The notes beneath the pieces were generated by a model, which ran no database searches, was not told where the DNA came from, and was given only the letters and a program-made list of their open reading frames with translations. From Trichoplusia ni (Eukaryota > Arthropoda > Insecta > Lepidoptera > Noctuidae), in the NCBI RefSeq assembly GCF_003590095.1, contig NC_039491.1:7936001-8000000 (forward strand): 64,000 nt of DNA, written 5' to 3'. Below are positions 1-13,542 of the stretch, piece by piece (within the stretch, counting starts at the first letter, position 1; every line of letters starts with the position of its first letter). A program made the translations under genes and the position numbers.

Positions 1-2770
1 TCTGTAAATCGATATGTAAAATAGATTAAACATTTATTTTAGAGCATTTACTGACCACAAATTCAGAAGACACAACGGGAAAGTATCCATTGGTACAAGC
101 ACCTTTATTAAAACAACGCCATACAATAATAGTTCAGTAGAAATAATCCACCATCTCATAATACTCTGAGTTTTGTTCTCGAGAAGATAAATGACGCTCC
201 ACATTGTGTAGTGCACAAACTCTCTTACACAGTTTCAACAGTCTAACTTAAGAAGGGTGATAGGCCACTAGTACTTCCCATATATATATAAAAATCTATA
301 TACATATACGTAAGCGGTTTGGAATTAGCACGTCACGGATGCGAGTCGTGTGCCTAATTATAATAACGTGTTCCGTCATCAGGGAATCAGAATTTACCCC
401 ACGTACGATCTCACAGATACTCGTGCATATGTTAAGTGAGATACGATTGTTTCGCGGCACCTTCATGCAAAATCATAGAAAATGATTTTAAATGATATTC
501 ATAGCAGCAGATTTCATAATAATCACTCAACATAGGTATTCAAAATGTAGAGTTTTTGGCTAAAGGGTAAACTAAAAAGAAACGAAATAAAATTTTTTTT
601 TTGTTATATCATATGTAGTGAAAGTTTACTAGCTTCATTAGTATTCAATTAACCAGACAAGACTTAATTAACTATTTAATTCATCATTTTTTGCCGAACT
701 ATTTGAAACTATCATAAATGCAGAATGCAATAAACACATGATTCAAAGGAACTCATCCCGCCACCTGTTACGCCTCCAAGAGAGCCCAAGTTCAAGCAAA
801 TGGGAAATAAACCAACTCTTTCATTTCTTTCCTGAACAAAAACTAAACGATATTTACCTCAAGGCTGAATGCACGTCTGCAGCCTATTGAACAACAAAAC
901 AACTAATACACCCCATTCGCAGCCTACGTCGAGACGATGGCTACAAAAACCTATTTCTACCCTTTGTTTTGCCATCGTGTTGCTGTTTTTTCCCGCCGTC
1001 CGGCCTCGCTTCAATTAGTTCCCGTCATCGTGACGAGCACACCGCATATCCATCAAAGGTTCGACGAATAACGATTGCAAATACACAAATCATTTTTTTT
1101 GAGTTGCTGTGATCGTTCGCAACGTGAACCCACAGGACGTTTTAGATAATAGGTCTAAATAAATAAATAAATTAAATAAAGGTCGAATAATGTGGAGCAA
1201 GAAGCTACTCGTAGTTGGATAACTAGAAGCTCAAAATATTCTCATCTTTTTTTAATCCGGGTATTTTTATTAAAAGATCCACTAAACAGTGCCTAGTCTA
1301 CGCAAAATAACCAAAGATGTTTAACCTTAAATAAATCTAATCTTATATCGACACATTGCGGTAAAACCTCAGTAACCACAAAAACGGTCAGAAAAAATCA
1401 ACTATCGTCCGGATGGATTCCTTGGGCCTTGGTCACGATCTCCTCTTAATAATGTAACAGCAAAAGCATGGTAATGCCCCCCGAATGATTCAGCTGTGGG
1501 TCCGCTCACCGCCCAGTCTGAATAGCAGCGATCCATCAAGCTGTCTGTTTGACGAGATGACCCATTTTGCTTGGCCGGCGACCGTCACTTTGGTCGAATT
1601 GGAACAAGGTCTAAGGCGAATCATACGGATTAAGTTTAATTGATTTTGTTTTACAAATTCAATTAATGTTATCTGCTCAAAAGTACCTTTTATCACCTTT
1701 TACAAGTCATATCATTCAGTGGCTACCAATTAAAATTGAATTATGTAACAATACACAACAACGATAAACGTTTCCGAGCCATAAAATAAAAAACAACTTT
1801 ACAACATCAGCTGAATTCAGAAAGCAGGAAATATTATTTATAAAGGTAAATAACATGCGAGGCGTCAGCAACGGCAATAAAAACTTTGTAAAAACAAACG
1901 CAAAATATTTTTCCCAACTCTGCACGAACACGTCGCTTTTAAAGGACATTAACAGTTATGCAAATGTCAAATCCGCTTAGCAAAATTTTGGTAAGGTGTT
2001 TTTTACATTTACCTCGAAAAAGTTAAAGAGCGTATCCATACCATGATCTCCAGAATGACTAACAGACATATCTACAAAAAAAAATCAGTGAATAGAGAAA
2101 ATTACATCAGATGTTTACTTGAGATACTCTTCATTTAGTTATCTTTACCATAAATTGGCTTAGACGGCCTAAAAAGAGATGTCGAGATTCAAAATAAGGA
2201 ATTCAAGACAGCAGTGGGTCCATTGGGCCGCGGCCGGAATACAAATGAACAAATATAAAGTAGAATATCGCTGAGACTACTGGAAATACACTTTGAAGGT
2301 TGACACTTTTTGTGTTGATGTAGAAACTAGATTGTTATGCATCCATTGTAGAATCCACAGCCTTATTTCAAGGATAGAAGAAATAAAGGCAAAAGGATTC
2401 TTTACTTGTAGTGCCAATAGTATCAGTAGTGAACAAATTGAAACTGGGAGTTAAAAAGTATGAAAGAGTAAGTATAAATTACTTAAGGTGTATCGGCGTC
2501 TGACCCCTGAAAATATCGACCAGCTCCGTGTTTACAATATCCAATACATTTTTATAGGGCTATCAAAAATGAGCTTTCGTGCGTTATCTTGTCACTTTTA
2601 TGTGTCAAGCTGATTTTGTAGCAGTTTATTGAACATTTAAATGTTTAAAAATCACCTTGTTCTGTAGTTTATAAAATATTAATTGGTTTGTCGATACACT
2701 CTTCCTCCGACCTCTGTTAATTTAAAAAAAAAATTCTTGAACGAAATTAGTTTATGGGAAATTTGTAAAA
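1..2770. other. Gene-free 5' flank
   Basis: I see no supportable gene here. The sequence is AT-rich with homopolymer runs and a short TA run near 281-305. Two blocks are less AT-rich than their surroundings, about 750-1060 and 1400-1620. They hold no open frame longer than about 70 codons, and none looks protein-like. They could be regulatory or belong to a gene outside the window. Confidence 0.5.
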
Positions 2771-2849
2771 CGTGTAATTTTATGACTGGTTTGACGACAC
2801 AATACGAAGTTTCAATAACGTGGGCGAAGGTTGATTGATGACAGTCTTA
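2771..2849 (+). promoter_or_regulatory. Conserved block upstream of OR gene 1
   Basis: This block of about 79 bp ends about 760 bp before the start codon of the first odorant receptor. On the opposite strand at 21358-21436, about 500 bp upstream of the second receptor, the same block recurs with about 8 mismatches (my hand count). It includes the shared words TTTGACGACACAATA and GGCGAAGGTTGATTGATGAC. The similarity fades on both sides. It may be a promoter element kept after duplication, or two copies of a dispersed repeat. Confidence 0.5.
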
Positions 2850-3612
2850 TACAACTGCACTCGTAAGGGCGAGCTCCCACTGACTCGGAGTAGGATGACG
2901 TGGATCGGAGCGGCCAAGAAGTTAGGCAGTCGTATTGCTCAAAATATTTTTTCACTGAAGTGGATTGTGAATGATTAGCCAGATCCGCAACTTTACGCGT
3001 CAGTGAAACCACAGCCTAATGTTTGAACTTTCATGAGAACGTGTAGCTATAGTTAATGGCTTGGATAAAGCTTTTTGTTCCGTTCCCAAAAGGTAAAAAG
3101 GCAACCCTATTACTGAGGCACCACTAACTGTCTATCTGTTCGTTTGTCAGTTTATCACCAAACTGTATTTTAGATGACAGACATTCACAGATCGTATTAC
3201 TGTTGCCGCTATAATAACAGATACAAAGAATAATAATTTAGATCGAAAACTTTCGGAATTTTGTTGTGCTTTAGCCTATTTGTGAAACCCTCAATGTCTC
3301 GAATCTGACTCGCTCTTGACTGACTTGACGAAGTTTTATCCGAAAAAAGGGAAAATATAATTAATCTAACTAAAAAAATTATAAATATTGATGTCAATAT
3401 TTTTTTTCTTGCACTAAACAATTTTTAAAACACAGTTCATACAAGCATATCCTAGAACAATAGTTTGGTTTCTAGTAAGAATTTTTGTGGCGGTTGTTAC
3501 ATTGTCATGTGCATACTTCTAATTCACATACAAATCAGTTTAAAAATTTGTTATATTTTCATTTTTTACCAGTGTACATTATGAAACTACTGGAATCAAA
3601 CGTGGAGCAAAA

Positions 3613-5605
3613 ATGACAAAGGACATGAACTTTGAAGAAGTATTTGTTCTTTCAACGATGGCTTTACGCTTAAACAGATCACATTATTCTATTGCCCGAG
3701 ATACTAAATGGATGATACAATTTTTCTTAATACTTTCATCGTCATTCACAAGTTTGATATTTCTCCTATATTCAATCTTATTTAATGACATTAAAACGGG
3801 AAAAATAGCTGACGCCAGCAAAAACTTGGCGATGGTTATCATCAGCCTTACTGTTACCATGAAGTATGTCGTACTGCTGTATCATCAAGGCTCTATAAGC
3901 GAGCTCATTTCTACGATCAATGTGGATTACGACTTGGCTAAAGATTTTCCTGAAGAAGAAAAACTGATAGTACTGAAATACGCTAAGAAGGGAGTAACTG
4001 TCAGTAAGTTTTGGATCGTGTTTGCTTTTGGAACAAGCGCTATATTTCCTACAAAAGCGTTTGGGCTAATGAGCTATAATTACTGGAAAGGAGAATTCGC
4101 TCTTGTTCCGATGTTCGACGTAACATATCCCGGTCAAATAGAACCTCATAAGAATGAGCTCTGGGTCTTTCTGATGCTGTTTGTATTGTGTTTGATATTC
4201 GGAGCTTATGCTGCGACGATGTACGTGGGTTTTGATCCTCTAGTTCCCATATTTATGTTGCACACATGTGGACAACTTGAATTGCTAAGTCAACGCATAA
4301 GTAAAGCTTTTGTTGAAGATGTTAATGAAACGAGACAAAATTTGATAATCATCATTTTAAAACTGCAGATACTATACAAGTAAGTACATTTACTAAGATT
4401 GTGACCTTTTCAGGATATTGTGCCGTCGTTAATGAACTGATTTTCTTTTGCTCTTTTCGCAGCTTGATGAGACGAGTTAAGAATTATTTTCATATTTTCT
4501 ATGAATATAACATGAAGGCAACTACATTTATATTACCGCTAATAATGTTCCAAATACTTGAGGTAAGTTTCTTGGTAGTTTTCTTAGATTTGAAGTTGAT
4601 TGTTTTGAACTAATTTGACTACCTGATGTAGACTAAAAGTTATCTATAACCTATATTATCTATAAGAACGTTTTATCAGGATTTCAGACATTCCCGTTTG
4701 AATGTAGAGTTCCTTTCGTTTTTTGCTGGATGCACTCTACACTTCTACATGCCGTGTTACTATAGCGACGTTCTCATGGAAAAGGTAAAACTTTCGCTTT
4801 TCTATTTCATTCAAATATCCCAAAAACACAATTCTGAACTTAAGGCCTAGTTCACCACCGAACTTTACAGTTTTTTTTTTCATAAAGAGAATGTCAATTT
4901 CTTAAATTATCTGCCAGATCACCGGCTAGTGGGTGATTATGAAACAGGCGCTTAATTAAATACTTTTAATTCTACATTTAAACATTTTTTACTAGCAAAG
5001 CTTTCGTTTGTTTTTGGATATTCATAGGGATTTTTCTACAGTGCGATAAATTCCGCCAAGCCTTATACTCGAGTGGGTGGGAGAAACAACCTGACAAACA
5101 AGTGCGACAGATTGTATTGTTCATGTTGACGAGAGCCAAAATCCCCATGGGCATTAGCACGGTGTTCTACTCGATTAATCTCAATACTTTCGCCGAGGTA
5201 AGTTGTGTGCCTCCTCTATTTTCACCAGCCTCAATATAATGTGTTAGAAAATCTGTTAAATATGATCAAGAACATAAAAGCGAAGAGCCACTGGCTGCTG
5301 CAGTTTTGGAAACGAGAATATAATGATTGTATACTAAGTAGTGAGACCCACTTAATTCCTCTTAAACTCATCATCATAATTCAGATTGAAATCTTTAGTA
5401 AAAATTTATGTTTCATTGAAAATCATTGAAGGTCTTGTTAGAAACATCTTACTGCCAGGCTCTTTTATTAGAAACACTGTCGTGTGGTATTTTTTATTTC
5501 GTTAATTCTAACATAATATGTTGTTGCTGCTTTCAGATGTGTCGACAATCATACGGAATTCTAAGTTTAATTAACGCAGCCTGCGTTGAACATAAAAATA
5601 ATTAA
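3613..5605 (+). CDS. Odorant receptor 1 (insect 7TM OR, ligand-binding subunit)
   Basis: Predicted insect odorant receptor of about 398 aa, a seven-helix, inverted-topology ligand-gated channel subunit that works with Orco in the membrane of olfactory sensory neurons. Exons 3613-4379, 4463-4562, 4680-4784, 5042-5197 and 5537-5605 join in frame at GT-AG sites (intron phases 2, 0, 0, 0). Hydrophobic helices start near residues 35, 70 and 130. Family-like motifs are YVGFDPLVPIFMLHTCGQLE in exon 1, HFYMPCYYSD in exon 3, and a last exon starting MCRQSYGIL. The length is normal for the family, which is recognised by C-terminal motifs rather than catalytic residues. The start fits the paralogue at 18762-20853, where the second residues after Met also align. 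It resembles the lepidopteran clade that includes pheromone-receptor-like ORs, but the ligand cannot be read from sequence. Confidence 0.93.
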
Positions 5606-5883
5606 GCACTTTGTTAGATAATAATATGAACTAGGTATACCAAATTAAAATAACGATTTGGTCTAAAATACAATGTTTTAATTACATATTAAAATAATTC
5701 CTTACCAAAAATATTTATTTCTGTTTTATTTTCGTTATTACAACAAATGCATGTAAATTATGTGAACATGCAAAAAGTATTGAGAAAGACAACCATTGTG
5801 TGTTTCGAGGTTATATTATATGCAATTAAATCTGCTTTAATTAAGCATTCAACAAATCCTGTAATGTATTTAAATAACATTTG

Positions 5884-5965
5884 GCCCGCCACGTCAGCTC
5901 ATAATTGAGGACTCCGGTTGGGTCTGAAAGTAGTTGGAGCCATACCGATAAATACATGTGAGTTA
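5884..5965 (+). repeat. Dispersed repeat copy A
   Basis: Begins CCGCCACGTCAGCT and ends near CCGATAAATACATGTGAGT. A diverged copy in the same orientation lies at 19802-19890, inside an intron of OR gene 2. The shared order of short words (CGCCACGTCAGCT, CCGGTT-GGTC, TAGT-GG, CCGATAAATAC) shows common origin. The family was not identified; a non-autonomous transposon end is likely. Confidence 0.5.
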
Positions 5966-7694
5966 CACGTTATTAAATAAATAATTATGAATTCGCCTGT
6001 CGAAAGTAATTAAAATAAGTTCTGAGATAATTGTAAGTGTAGGTGGAAACGATCCCTACAGCTATGCTGTAGAGTGCTAGTACTTATTAATAATATATAT
6101 ACCTATATCTTTCGCTTTAGTTAGTTTCTAGAATTGATTTTACCAAACTGAAAACCTACGACAACAATCTTAAACCAAGTTAGATGTTGAAGAAATACGC
6201 TCTACTGTTATCATGCAGTTTCATTTCATCACTATCAGAAGTTCAGAAGCTCTCAGTGTGGAAACACAATACAAATTCATAAAACATATTTTGTGTAAAC
6301 TACCCGCAGGCCTTATCAATCATGAAGTTACGCTTTATGCTAGAATAAAGTTTGATTCTTTTGGGTTTATGCACAACATATTTATTTTATGACGTTGTAA
6401 AAGGATAGAGTATCCTCCTTAGTCTCAAGTCTACTGCTGAAGAGACGCATTCAATCATGTTTTATATTTTACCAAGAAGGTTCATTTTGTCAAACAATAA
6501 ATATAAAATTAATTTATTCTTATAAAATTTAAAGTGTTTTAAGGATAGTTTCATTAGAGAACACATAAATTGACTAAAGTTTTTTTTTTAATGATGCTTG
6601 GTTTAGTCTATACCTACAGAAATTATTATGCTTCCTGTTCTAAGAAATGAAAAAAGAGTAAATATTTTTGTATTAAACCACAGAAGAAAATATTTACTTT
6701 ATTCTGAGCTTGTTCGAAGTGTTTTCATTGAGTCACTTAAAGCGCAATACTTTCTTTTTATTTCCGAAGCCGCTTTACAAAAAAGACAGACGTCACTATA
6801 ATCGCAATACTGAAGGAAAAAGACTCCAGACACCGGCACCCTTAACACTTCACTGTCATTGCCTCGCCCTAACACCTAACGTCTAATGAAGCAACTGATG
6901 TCAGTATTTAACAGTAGTTGCAGATCAGTATGAAAATGTGCGGTAGCCCGCGCACTAGGTCGTTTGATTGTCTCATTATGTACGCAAAGTTGCGGTGGAC
7001 GGTCGAATTGTCCAGTCTGATCTTTAAAAGGCTAGCAACTAGTAATTGTTATTTGAACTCACCTTTTATGATTTTTTTTTTTAATATTAAATGATGCCAA
7101 CCAGCCAGCTTTAATGATCGCGTATTACTTCGTTATAAAATAAAATTAAGAATGTAAATTAATCCTTTAAACGTTTTAAATAAAATTAAGAAAGTGTTTA
7201 CGAAAGATAGCCCCTTTTTTAATTATGGTGGTTTTAAATAATACTAGCAACGCTTCGTATTGATAATCACAATACATTCTATGAGTGTCAGGCATCTGAA
7301 TAAGTGTTTTTTTATTAAATGGTACCTACCTGGTTTTACTGTAACTATTTTACGAAAACTTCAAAAACAAAAAACTTCAAAACCTTAATTTCAAGCTTCC
7401 TGTAATCGTTAACCGTTTACACCACCTAATACCCTTTATTCCAACTTTAAATTCAATTAATTTGTTTCATGGCGATACGATGTTTCTAATTGCTGATATT
7501 CGGCTCACTTATCAAACTATAATATATAACAATAGTTTAAGTTTTTAATTCCATTATCACATAGCAAGCACTTACGTGAATTACCATATTACAAGATTAT
7601 GTAAATATAATCAAAATCTAAATGTAAGCAGATTCTAACATGTGACGCACTTAGGTAATTAATATGGTAGTTAATTTAACAGGATTTTATTCAG

Positions 7695-7770
7695 GAAGTA
7701 ATATGATGTTACTGAAAAGTTGCGCTGTAGCAACACTAGCAACCATCTACGAGTTTTGTCCTCATATGGT
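7695..7770 (+). other. Isolated exon-like piece with signal-peptide-like frame
   Basis: An acceptor-like TTTTATTCAG is followed by ATG at 7703 and 22 codons with a hydrophobic core (starts MMLLKSCAVATLATIY), then a good donor GTAAGT at 7771 (phase 2). No matching downstream exon was found before the sulfatase gene, whose own first exon already carries a signal peptide. It may be a chance match or a leftover first exon. Confidence 0.2.
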
Positions 7771-7869
7771 GTAAGTATTTACTTTTATTTTATTACTAAG
7801 TTTAAGGATGTAGATCATAGACTTGATAATCAATGGATTAGTGAAGATTAAATTAATTCAGTGTGCAGA

Positions 7870-8100
7870 CCGAAGCATCTCAAAACAGGAATGTCCTCCC
7901 GCTCTTAGGACTTTAATCCTTCTATCGTGGTGGTTTCACAAATGTTCAAGTCACCCGTTTAAAGACACTCAGAGCAAACATTCGTGGATCACATAAATAT
8001 TCTTGTTCTATCAAGTATCGAACCAGCGCTGTTGTATTTCTGCCAGGAATATGTGGATACGCGCGTGGTTATGCGCATTTTAAGGTTATGGTTAGATTAT
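7870..8100 (+). repeat. Dispersed repeat fragment
   Basis: Shares the words GACTTTAATCCT, TTTCACA and TTCAAG in the same order with about 12180-12240 inside intron 4 of arylsulfatase 1. The open frame of 98 codons crossing this stretch and the hairpin downstream is therefore probably not a gene. The family is unknown to me. Confidence 0.4.
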
Positions 8101-8234
8101 AAACCATATGTGTACCAAGTTTTGTCTAAATCCGTGGTTTTTGTGTCAAAGAGGAACAAACATCGATACATACAAACTTTCGCATTTATAATATTAGTAG
8201 GATTACCTCTCTATTATTCAAAAGCCGCTGACAC

Positions 8235-8276
8235 GGCATTCTTACACATTCATTTCACAAATGGTGTAAGAATGCC
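8235..8276. repeat. Hairpin with 13-bp perfect arms
   Basis: GGCATTCTTACAC and GTGTAAGAATGCC are exact reverse complements separated by 16 bases. This may be the terminal hairpin of a transposon, since a repeat fragment lies just upstream. Confidence 0.6.
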
Positions 8277-9124
8277 CTAATGAGTGCTAAAATTGGGTTA
8301 GCTGTTTCTGAGCAATAGAGTCAAGTCTCAATGACATTGAGAAAAGAAATCTTTGCATCGTACTTGAAGAACAATCTTTTGCTTTGTTGACAAACACTCG
8401 TCGAGATTACCGCCAGACAGATTTCGGTAAGATGTCTTTATTATCGTGAGTGATAAATATGATATCGGTAAAATCACTTCTATCTTATTTTGTGATACAA
8501 TCACTGATAACCTTATATAAAGTTGTATAGGTCAACTACTAAATTATCAGCCAAGTTATCAGTATAAATGAATAGTCTTTTTTTTCATTTCTTCAACTCG
8601 TCATCTCCGCGTTACGCTACGAGTATAGACTATAGACAAAAATTGAACAATTATCACCACGCTTGTTCATTGCGGAATTTCGGTTCCACAATTCAATATT
8701 AAGAATCCACGATCGGCCACTTTGTATTCCTTTACCAATTGTCTGTAGTGTTTTATAATAATAAATAAAAAAAGTGCATAAAGCTCTGAAAAAGTTGCAT
8801 ACAAATCAGATCATAAAACAAAAGAAAAACACCCCGAAAAACCTATAAACAAATAAGACAGGAGCACATATATAATTTCATTCAGCAGCATAATTATGTG
8901 AACACAACAATTACCTAATCACTCACCTACTTGCGTCAACAATTATACAGATACTCTAAATTATGGAACTAGAGTTTAAAATGTGATATCATTAAATGTT
9001 ATTGGTCTGTGTCACACAGTTCTAACTGGCAATCCTGTGCACACGTACGATGAGACAAGAAAATTAAAAGAAATAAATTAAAAGATCCGCGCGCGGCTCC
9101 TGTACTTAAAAAAAAAGTTTTAAA

Positions 9125-12100
9125 ATGGACTCAAGAAAATTTCTTAAATGTTTTATAGTTATAAGTGTTATATTCACGTGTGAAGCAAAAAGACCAAACA
9201 TAGTATTTATAATAGCTGATGATTTGGTAAGATTTGAGTTTTATTCTAAATGTTTACTACAGTGTTTAGTATATGAGTTAAAGTGGTGGGATTTTCAATT
9301 AAAAATAAGCAATATAAAATCTTTCATAAATAAAAAATGACACGAATTTTCTTCACAGAACCATTATGTGCACTCATACCAGCACCTCTGTTTTATTTAT
9401 TTTTTAATAATTTATGTAAACACGAAATAGTTTAAAAACACAACATTACAAAACCCGCGGATGGAGAAGTTTTGTATTGGTAAGTATTGGAAGTTAACAG
9501 TGTACAACTTATAAAGTTATTAACAAATAATTAATTTTCATAAATAACAACATTTAAAGCAAAAAGGGTTATTTTATTGTTTAAAAACAGGCTAAATTGC
9601 GACAAATCGTCATTTATGGTCTGATAAATAAATAATTTTAACCGTTTGCTGATTTACCATAAATTTACCAAGCTATAAAGCAGTAAAAACTAAATAAAAT
9701 ATTGAAATGCAGGGGATTGCTGTCATCAGTTACATTGGCAACATAAATGGCGCATATGATAATCTTAGATAGCCTCAATCATTTCGCAACCAACTTATCT
9801 GTAATTATTATTTAAATACGATTCTTTGATACCAAGAAGAGCAACAATTACCCACACCTTACACTATACTTACAATTTAATCGTCCACAAGCTTACTTCT
9901 TATCGAACTTAATTATACAAATGTCTCTTTGTATTGCTTAAGTAACGCAATGATTAGCTATTTTATCTTTTATTGCCATAATTGGGACAGACTCGTGGCA
10001 AGCGTTTATCAATGTATTGCTAATTTAAAAGTACAATAGTAATTCTATTTGCAATTGAAACTGTGTAAAATTGTTGAAATAAATGTTTACTAAATAATTG
10101 GTACGATTAAATAAAGACACTTATTAAATGCACTTTATTTGTACCACTTCTCTTTTCGCTACCAAAGTCGATTTACGATTAGTCCGATTTTATGAAGCAG
10201 ATCAGAAATCGTAATTTAAAATTAATATTTAATTTTTTTACAAGTTAAAATCGTTTAAATGTCGTCAATATTATCCAAAGAAATATCCTGGATTTATATT
10301 AATATATAAATAGGTGCATACACGAAACATCACAAAAGGATAGAGGTGGCTCTAGGACTAGGTACTCTCAAAAGTCATTAAATACAGATATTACATAAGT
10401 ATTAAATAGCGTGGAACATAACATTGTATAACATTGTTATCTATGTTCATAGATAACAATAAAGAAAACAAAGGGCGTTATGTTAATGACACAATTTACA
10501 TATACATATTACATATTTATTTCTCTTAATGTGTTTTGTTTTTTTTTTCGGAATTATTACAGATACATAATAAAATGACACAGTGTGCCTAGACACAAGA
10601 TTATTCGGTATTTAACAATAAACCAATTTGAACACGATTTATGGCAACTTCAGTATTATTTTATGACATTTGAGTAACTGAAACTAATTATTCACCAAGC
10701 TGAAATTCAACTAGCAACAATTTTGTTCTAACGTTAAGGGTTTTCTTTATAGAAAACATTTACAATTATAATAGTTGTGTAAAGAGTTAGTTAGTTTAGT
10801 ATAAAGGCGATGTGTCTATGTTGTAAATTATTTTGAATGCAAATTTCAATTAAATGAAATCATTATTCTCTATTCATTTCACATGAAAACCGTCTTGTAG
10901 ATACAGGTGGTTTGGTAGAATTTACATATAAAAACAACTGCTAAACATTTCCTGTTATTAATATTTATTACACTAACTTACGTAATTAATAAAAAATATT
11001 TATTTTTCAGGGCTGGAATGACGTCAGTTTTCACGGATCCAATCAGATTTTGACACCTAATATTGATTCTTTGGCGTATTCAGGAGTAGCTTTGGGAAGG
11101 TACTATAGCCACGCAATATGTACTCCTTCGAGAGCAGCTTTACTGACTGGCAAATATTCACATATTACAGGTAGATGCCTAGATTAAATTGTATAGACAT
11201 GATAGTTTTGATCTTCGTGAGATAAATCACGTATTATTTTTTTACATTTTACACCTCTAGATATATCTTACACGATATTTTTCAGTGGGAAAGAATAGAA
11301 TAAGCTGTAGACACACAATGTGAATTTTTAACAATGAATAATTATACCCGCAATACATGACCAGACAAACAAAACTTATACTATGTGGTCGAACCATTTT
11401 TTTTGTTAAATAAAACGTAGATTTTTTTACAAATAACATAATCCGTAGAATTAATTAGTAAGTTTGTACGTCTCCGGGGGTTTGCCGTGTGATACTAGCA
11501 AGGTTCCGCAACACACCCCTTAACAAGGCACGCATAAAACCAATTTGAAGAAAGCGGAGTAAGCAGCTACTATCGCCAATCTAATAATCGTTACACATCT
11601 ACAGCTCTTCATACTATTTACATCAATTCTCATTTTATTTATTTCGCTATTTTTAGGGATGCAAGGATACCCTCTAACTATGAGTGAAGATCGGGGTATC
11701 CCGACGTGTGTGACTGTGTTGCCAGAGTATTTGAAAAAAGCCGGTTATTCTACTAATTTAGTTGGGAAATGGCACGTGGGATCATCACGTGAAGATTATT
11801 TACCCACTTCCAGAGGATTTGACAGTCATTTTGGACATAGAAGTGGATATATGGATTACTATGAATATACGTATGAGGAAACGGTTAGTTTCGATGTTAG
11901 AATATGAGCTATTCATTAATTAGACTAAGACTAATAGCTCTTTGGGTATAATCTATTGCCTTTCATTAGTTATTTTCAATATTGTTGTTATTTCTAGTGG
12001 TCAGTTGGCAAAGTTTCTGGAATGACATTATTTAGGAACTTAACTGCCGCATGGGATGTCAGCGGCTACATCACCGATGTGTACACCGAAGAAGCGACAA

Positions 12101-13542
12101 CTAGTAAGTTAACATTATCAATAACTAACAATGGAATCATTCACTATCGTGCTTTCATTGTTGTAGGTAAATGTGAGTAAAACCTAAAGACTTTAATCCT
12201 AATGTCGCGAGGTGTTTCACATACATTCAAGACACATGGCCAAAAACAACCCATTTGGAGACCAGAAAAATCCAACACTGAACCAACTAATAAAATATCT
12301 TATTTGGATTTAAATATATTTTAGTCATCAAGAATCACGACACGTCATCGCCGCTGTTTCTTTTGGTGGCTCACGTTGCGCCGCACTCTGGAAACGAAGG
12401 CTCTATGTTACAAGCGCCTCCTGAACTCGTCAGGGAAATGAGATACGTTGAATCTCCCGAAAGAAGAATGTTTGCAGGTATTTATATAAACAATTTGGTA
12501 ATATAAAATCTGTAAGAAGCATACTAGTAAAATAATTAAATTTTTCAAATCCAAGAAGATTTAAAACATTTTAATGATTAGATATTTAATTCATTTCAGC
12601 AATGATGAAAAAGCTTGATGATAGCGTGGGTGATATCGTTCAAGCTCTCCATAATAAGAATATGTTGGAAGACACAATAATTGTTTTCGTATCGGATAAT
12701 GGAGGCATGACAAGTGGCTTATATAAGAACTACGCTTCCAATTACCCATTAAGAGGAATCAAGATGTCACCTTTCGAAGGTGGGATAAGGGTAACTGGTC
12801 TATTGTGGGCTGCAAATCTGAACAATGATAATCATTACTGGGACGGCTATATGCATGTTGCAGACTGGCTGCCTACCTTATTAAGTGCTGCCGACATACC
12901 TATACCTAAAGGGTTAGATGGTATTGACCATTGGAGAAATATTAATTCTGATTCAGCGTCTGAAAGGACAACAATGTATGAAATCGATGATTATACAGGT
13001 TATGCTTCAATGATATACGGAAACTTTAAGCTAATTACAGGAAACGTTATAAGGGATTTTGCTACTCACCAAGGAGGTAACCTAACTGGCATTATTGGTA
13101 ATGCGCCACCTTATGAGGATGCCCTTTTACATAGTACTGTTTACAACGTTCTTGAGTCACTTGGCCGTACCATCGGTAGAGAGCATATAAGTGTGAGAAA
13201 AAAGGCAACAATAGAATGTGATCAAACTTCCACTAGTATTTGTTTTCCAGATGATGGTACGTATTTCGTAATATGCTAAAACATAAATATAATGTATGGC
13301 TGTTAGTAAAATACATTTTTTACATTAGCTTTGTGTTTTTAGATACGGTTTGCTTGTACAACATCAAAGAAGATCCTTGTGAAACCACGGAATTGTCGGC
13401 AAAACACCCAGACTTGGTATTAGAAATGACTATTCTACTAAAAGCCGAAGCAGCTAGGAGAATACCTAGAACTAAACCAACTTACAGAAACCCCTTGTCT
13501 GCCCCAAGTCGGTTCAACTACACATGGGATGTTTGGATATAG
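9125..13542 (+). CDS. Arylsulfatase B-like sulfatase 1
   Basis: Predicted 534-aa type I sulfatase that hydrolyses sulfate esters, by family homology of the N-acetylgalactosamine-4-sulfatase (ARSB) type, in lysosomes or after secretion. Exons: 9125-9226, 11011-11170, 11657-11883, 11998-12103, 12325-12477, 12600-13256, 13343-13542, all in phase. An N-terminal signal peptide (hydrophobic core FIVISVIF) precedes the metal-site pair in IIADD (about 32-33). CTPSR at about 71-75 is the formylglycine motif, with the Cys that is converted. GKWH (125, 127), His 215 in AHVAPHSG, SDNGG (282-283) and Lys 304 in LRGIK complete the expected active site, so it looks active. Length matches human ARSB. It is paralogous to the minus-strand gene at 22258-30872. 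Intron 1 is 1.8 kb and AT-rich; I see nothing else in it. Confidence 0.93.
12160..12250 (+). repeat. Dispersed repeat fragment in sulfatase intron
   Basis: Shares GACTTTAATCCT, TTTCACA and CATTCAAG with about 7910-7960. It lies inside intron 4 of arylsulfatase 1, so it is spliced out. Confidence 0.35.

Larger units (their letters stand above)
5606..9124. other. Intergenic stretch between OR 1 and arylsulfatase 1
   Basis: AT-rich spacer of 3.5 kb. It holds a dispersed repeat (5884-5965), an isolated exon-like piece (7695-7770), a repeat fragment of roughly 7870-8100 and a strong hairpin (8235-8276), each listed separately. The rest shows no coding signal. Confidence 0.6.

Noticed and set aside
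1400..1620. Possible 5' exon or promoter of a gene outside the window
   Set aside because: Less AT-rich than its surroundings, but with no usable frame or splice pattern; left as unexplained noncoding DNA.
7984..8280. Plus-strand open frame of 98 codons
   Set aside because: It crosses a dispersed repeat fragment and ends in a hairpin; no splice or family support.
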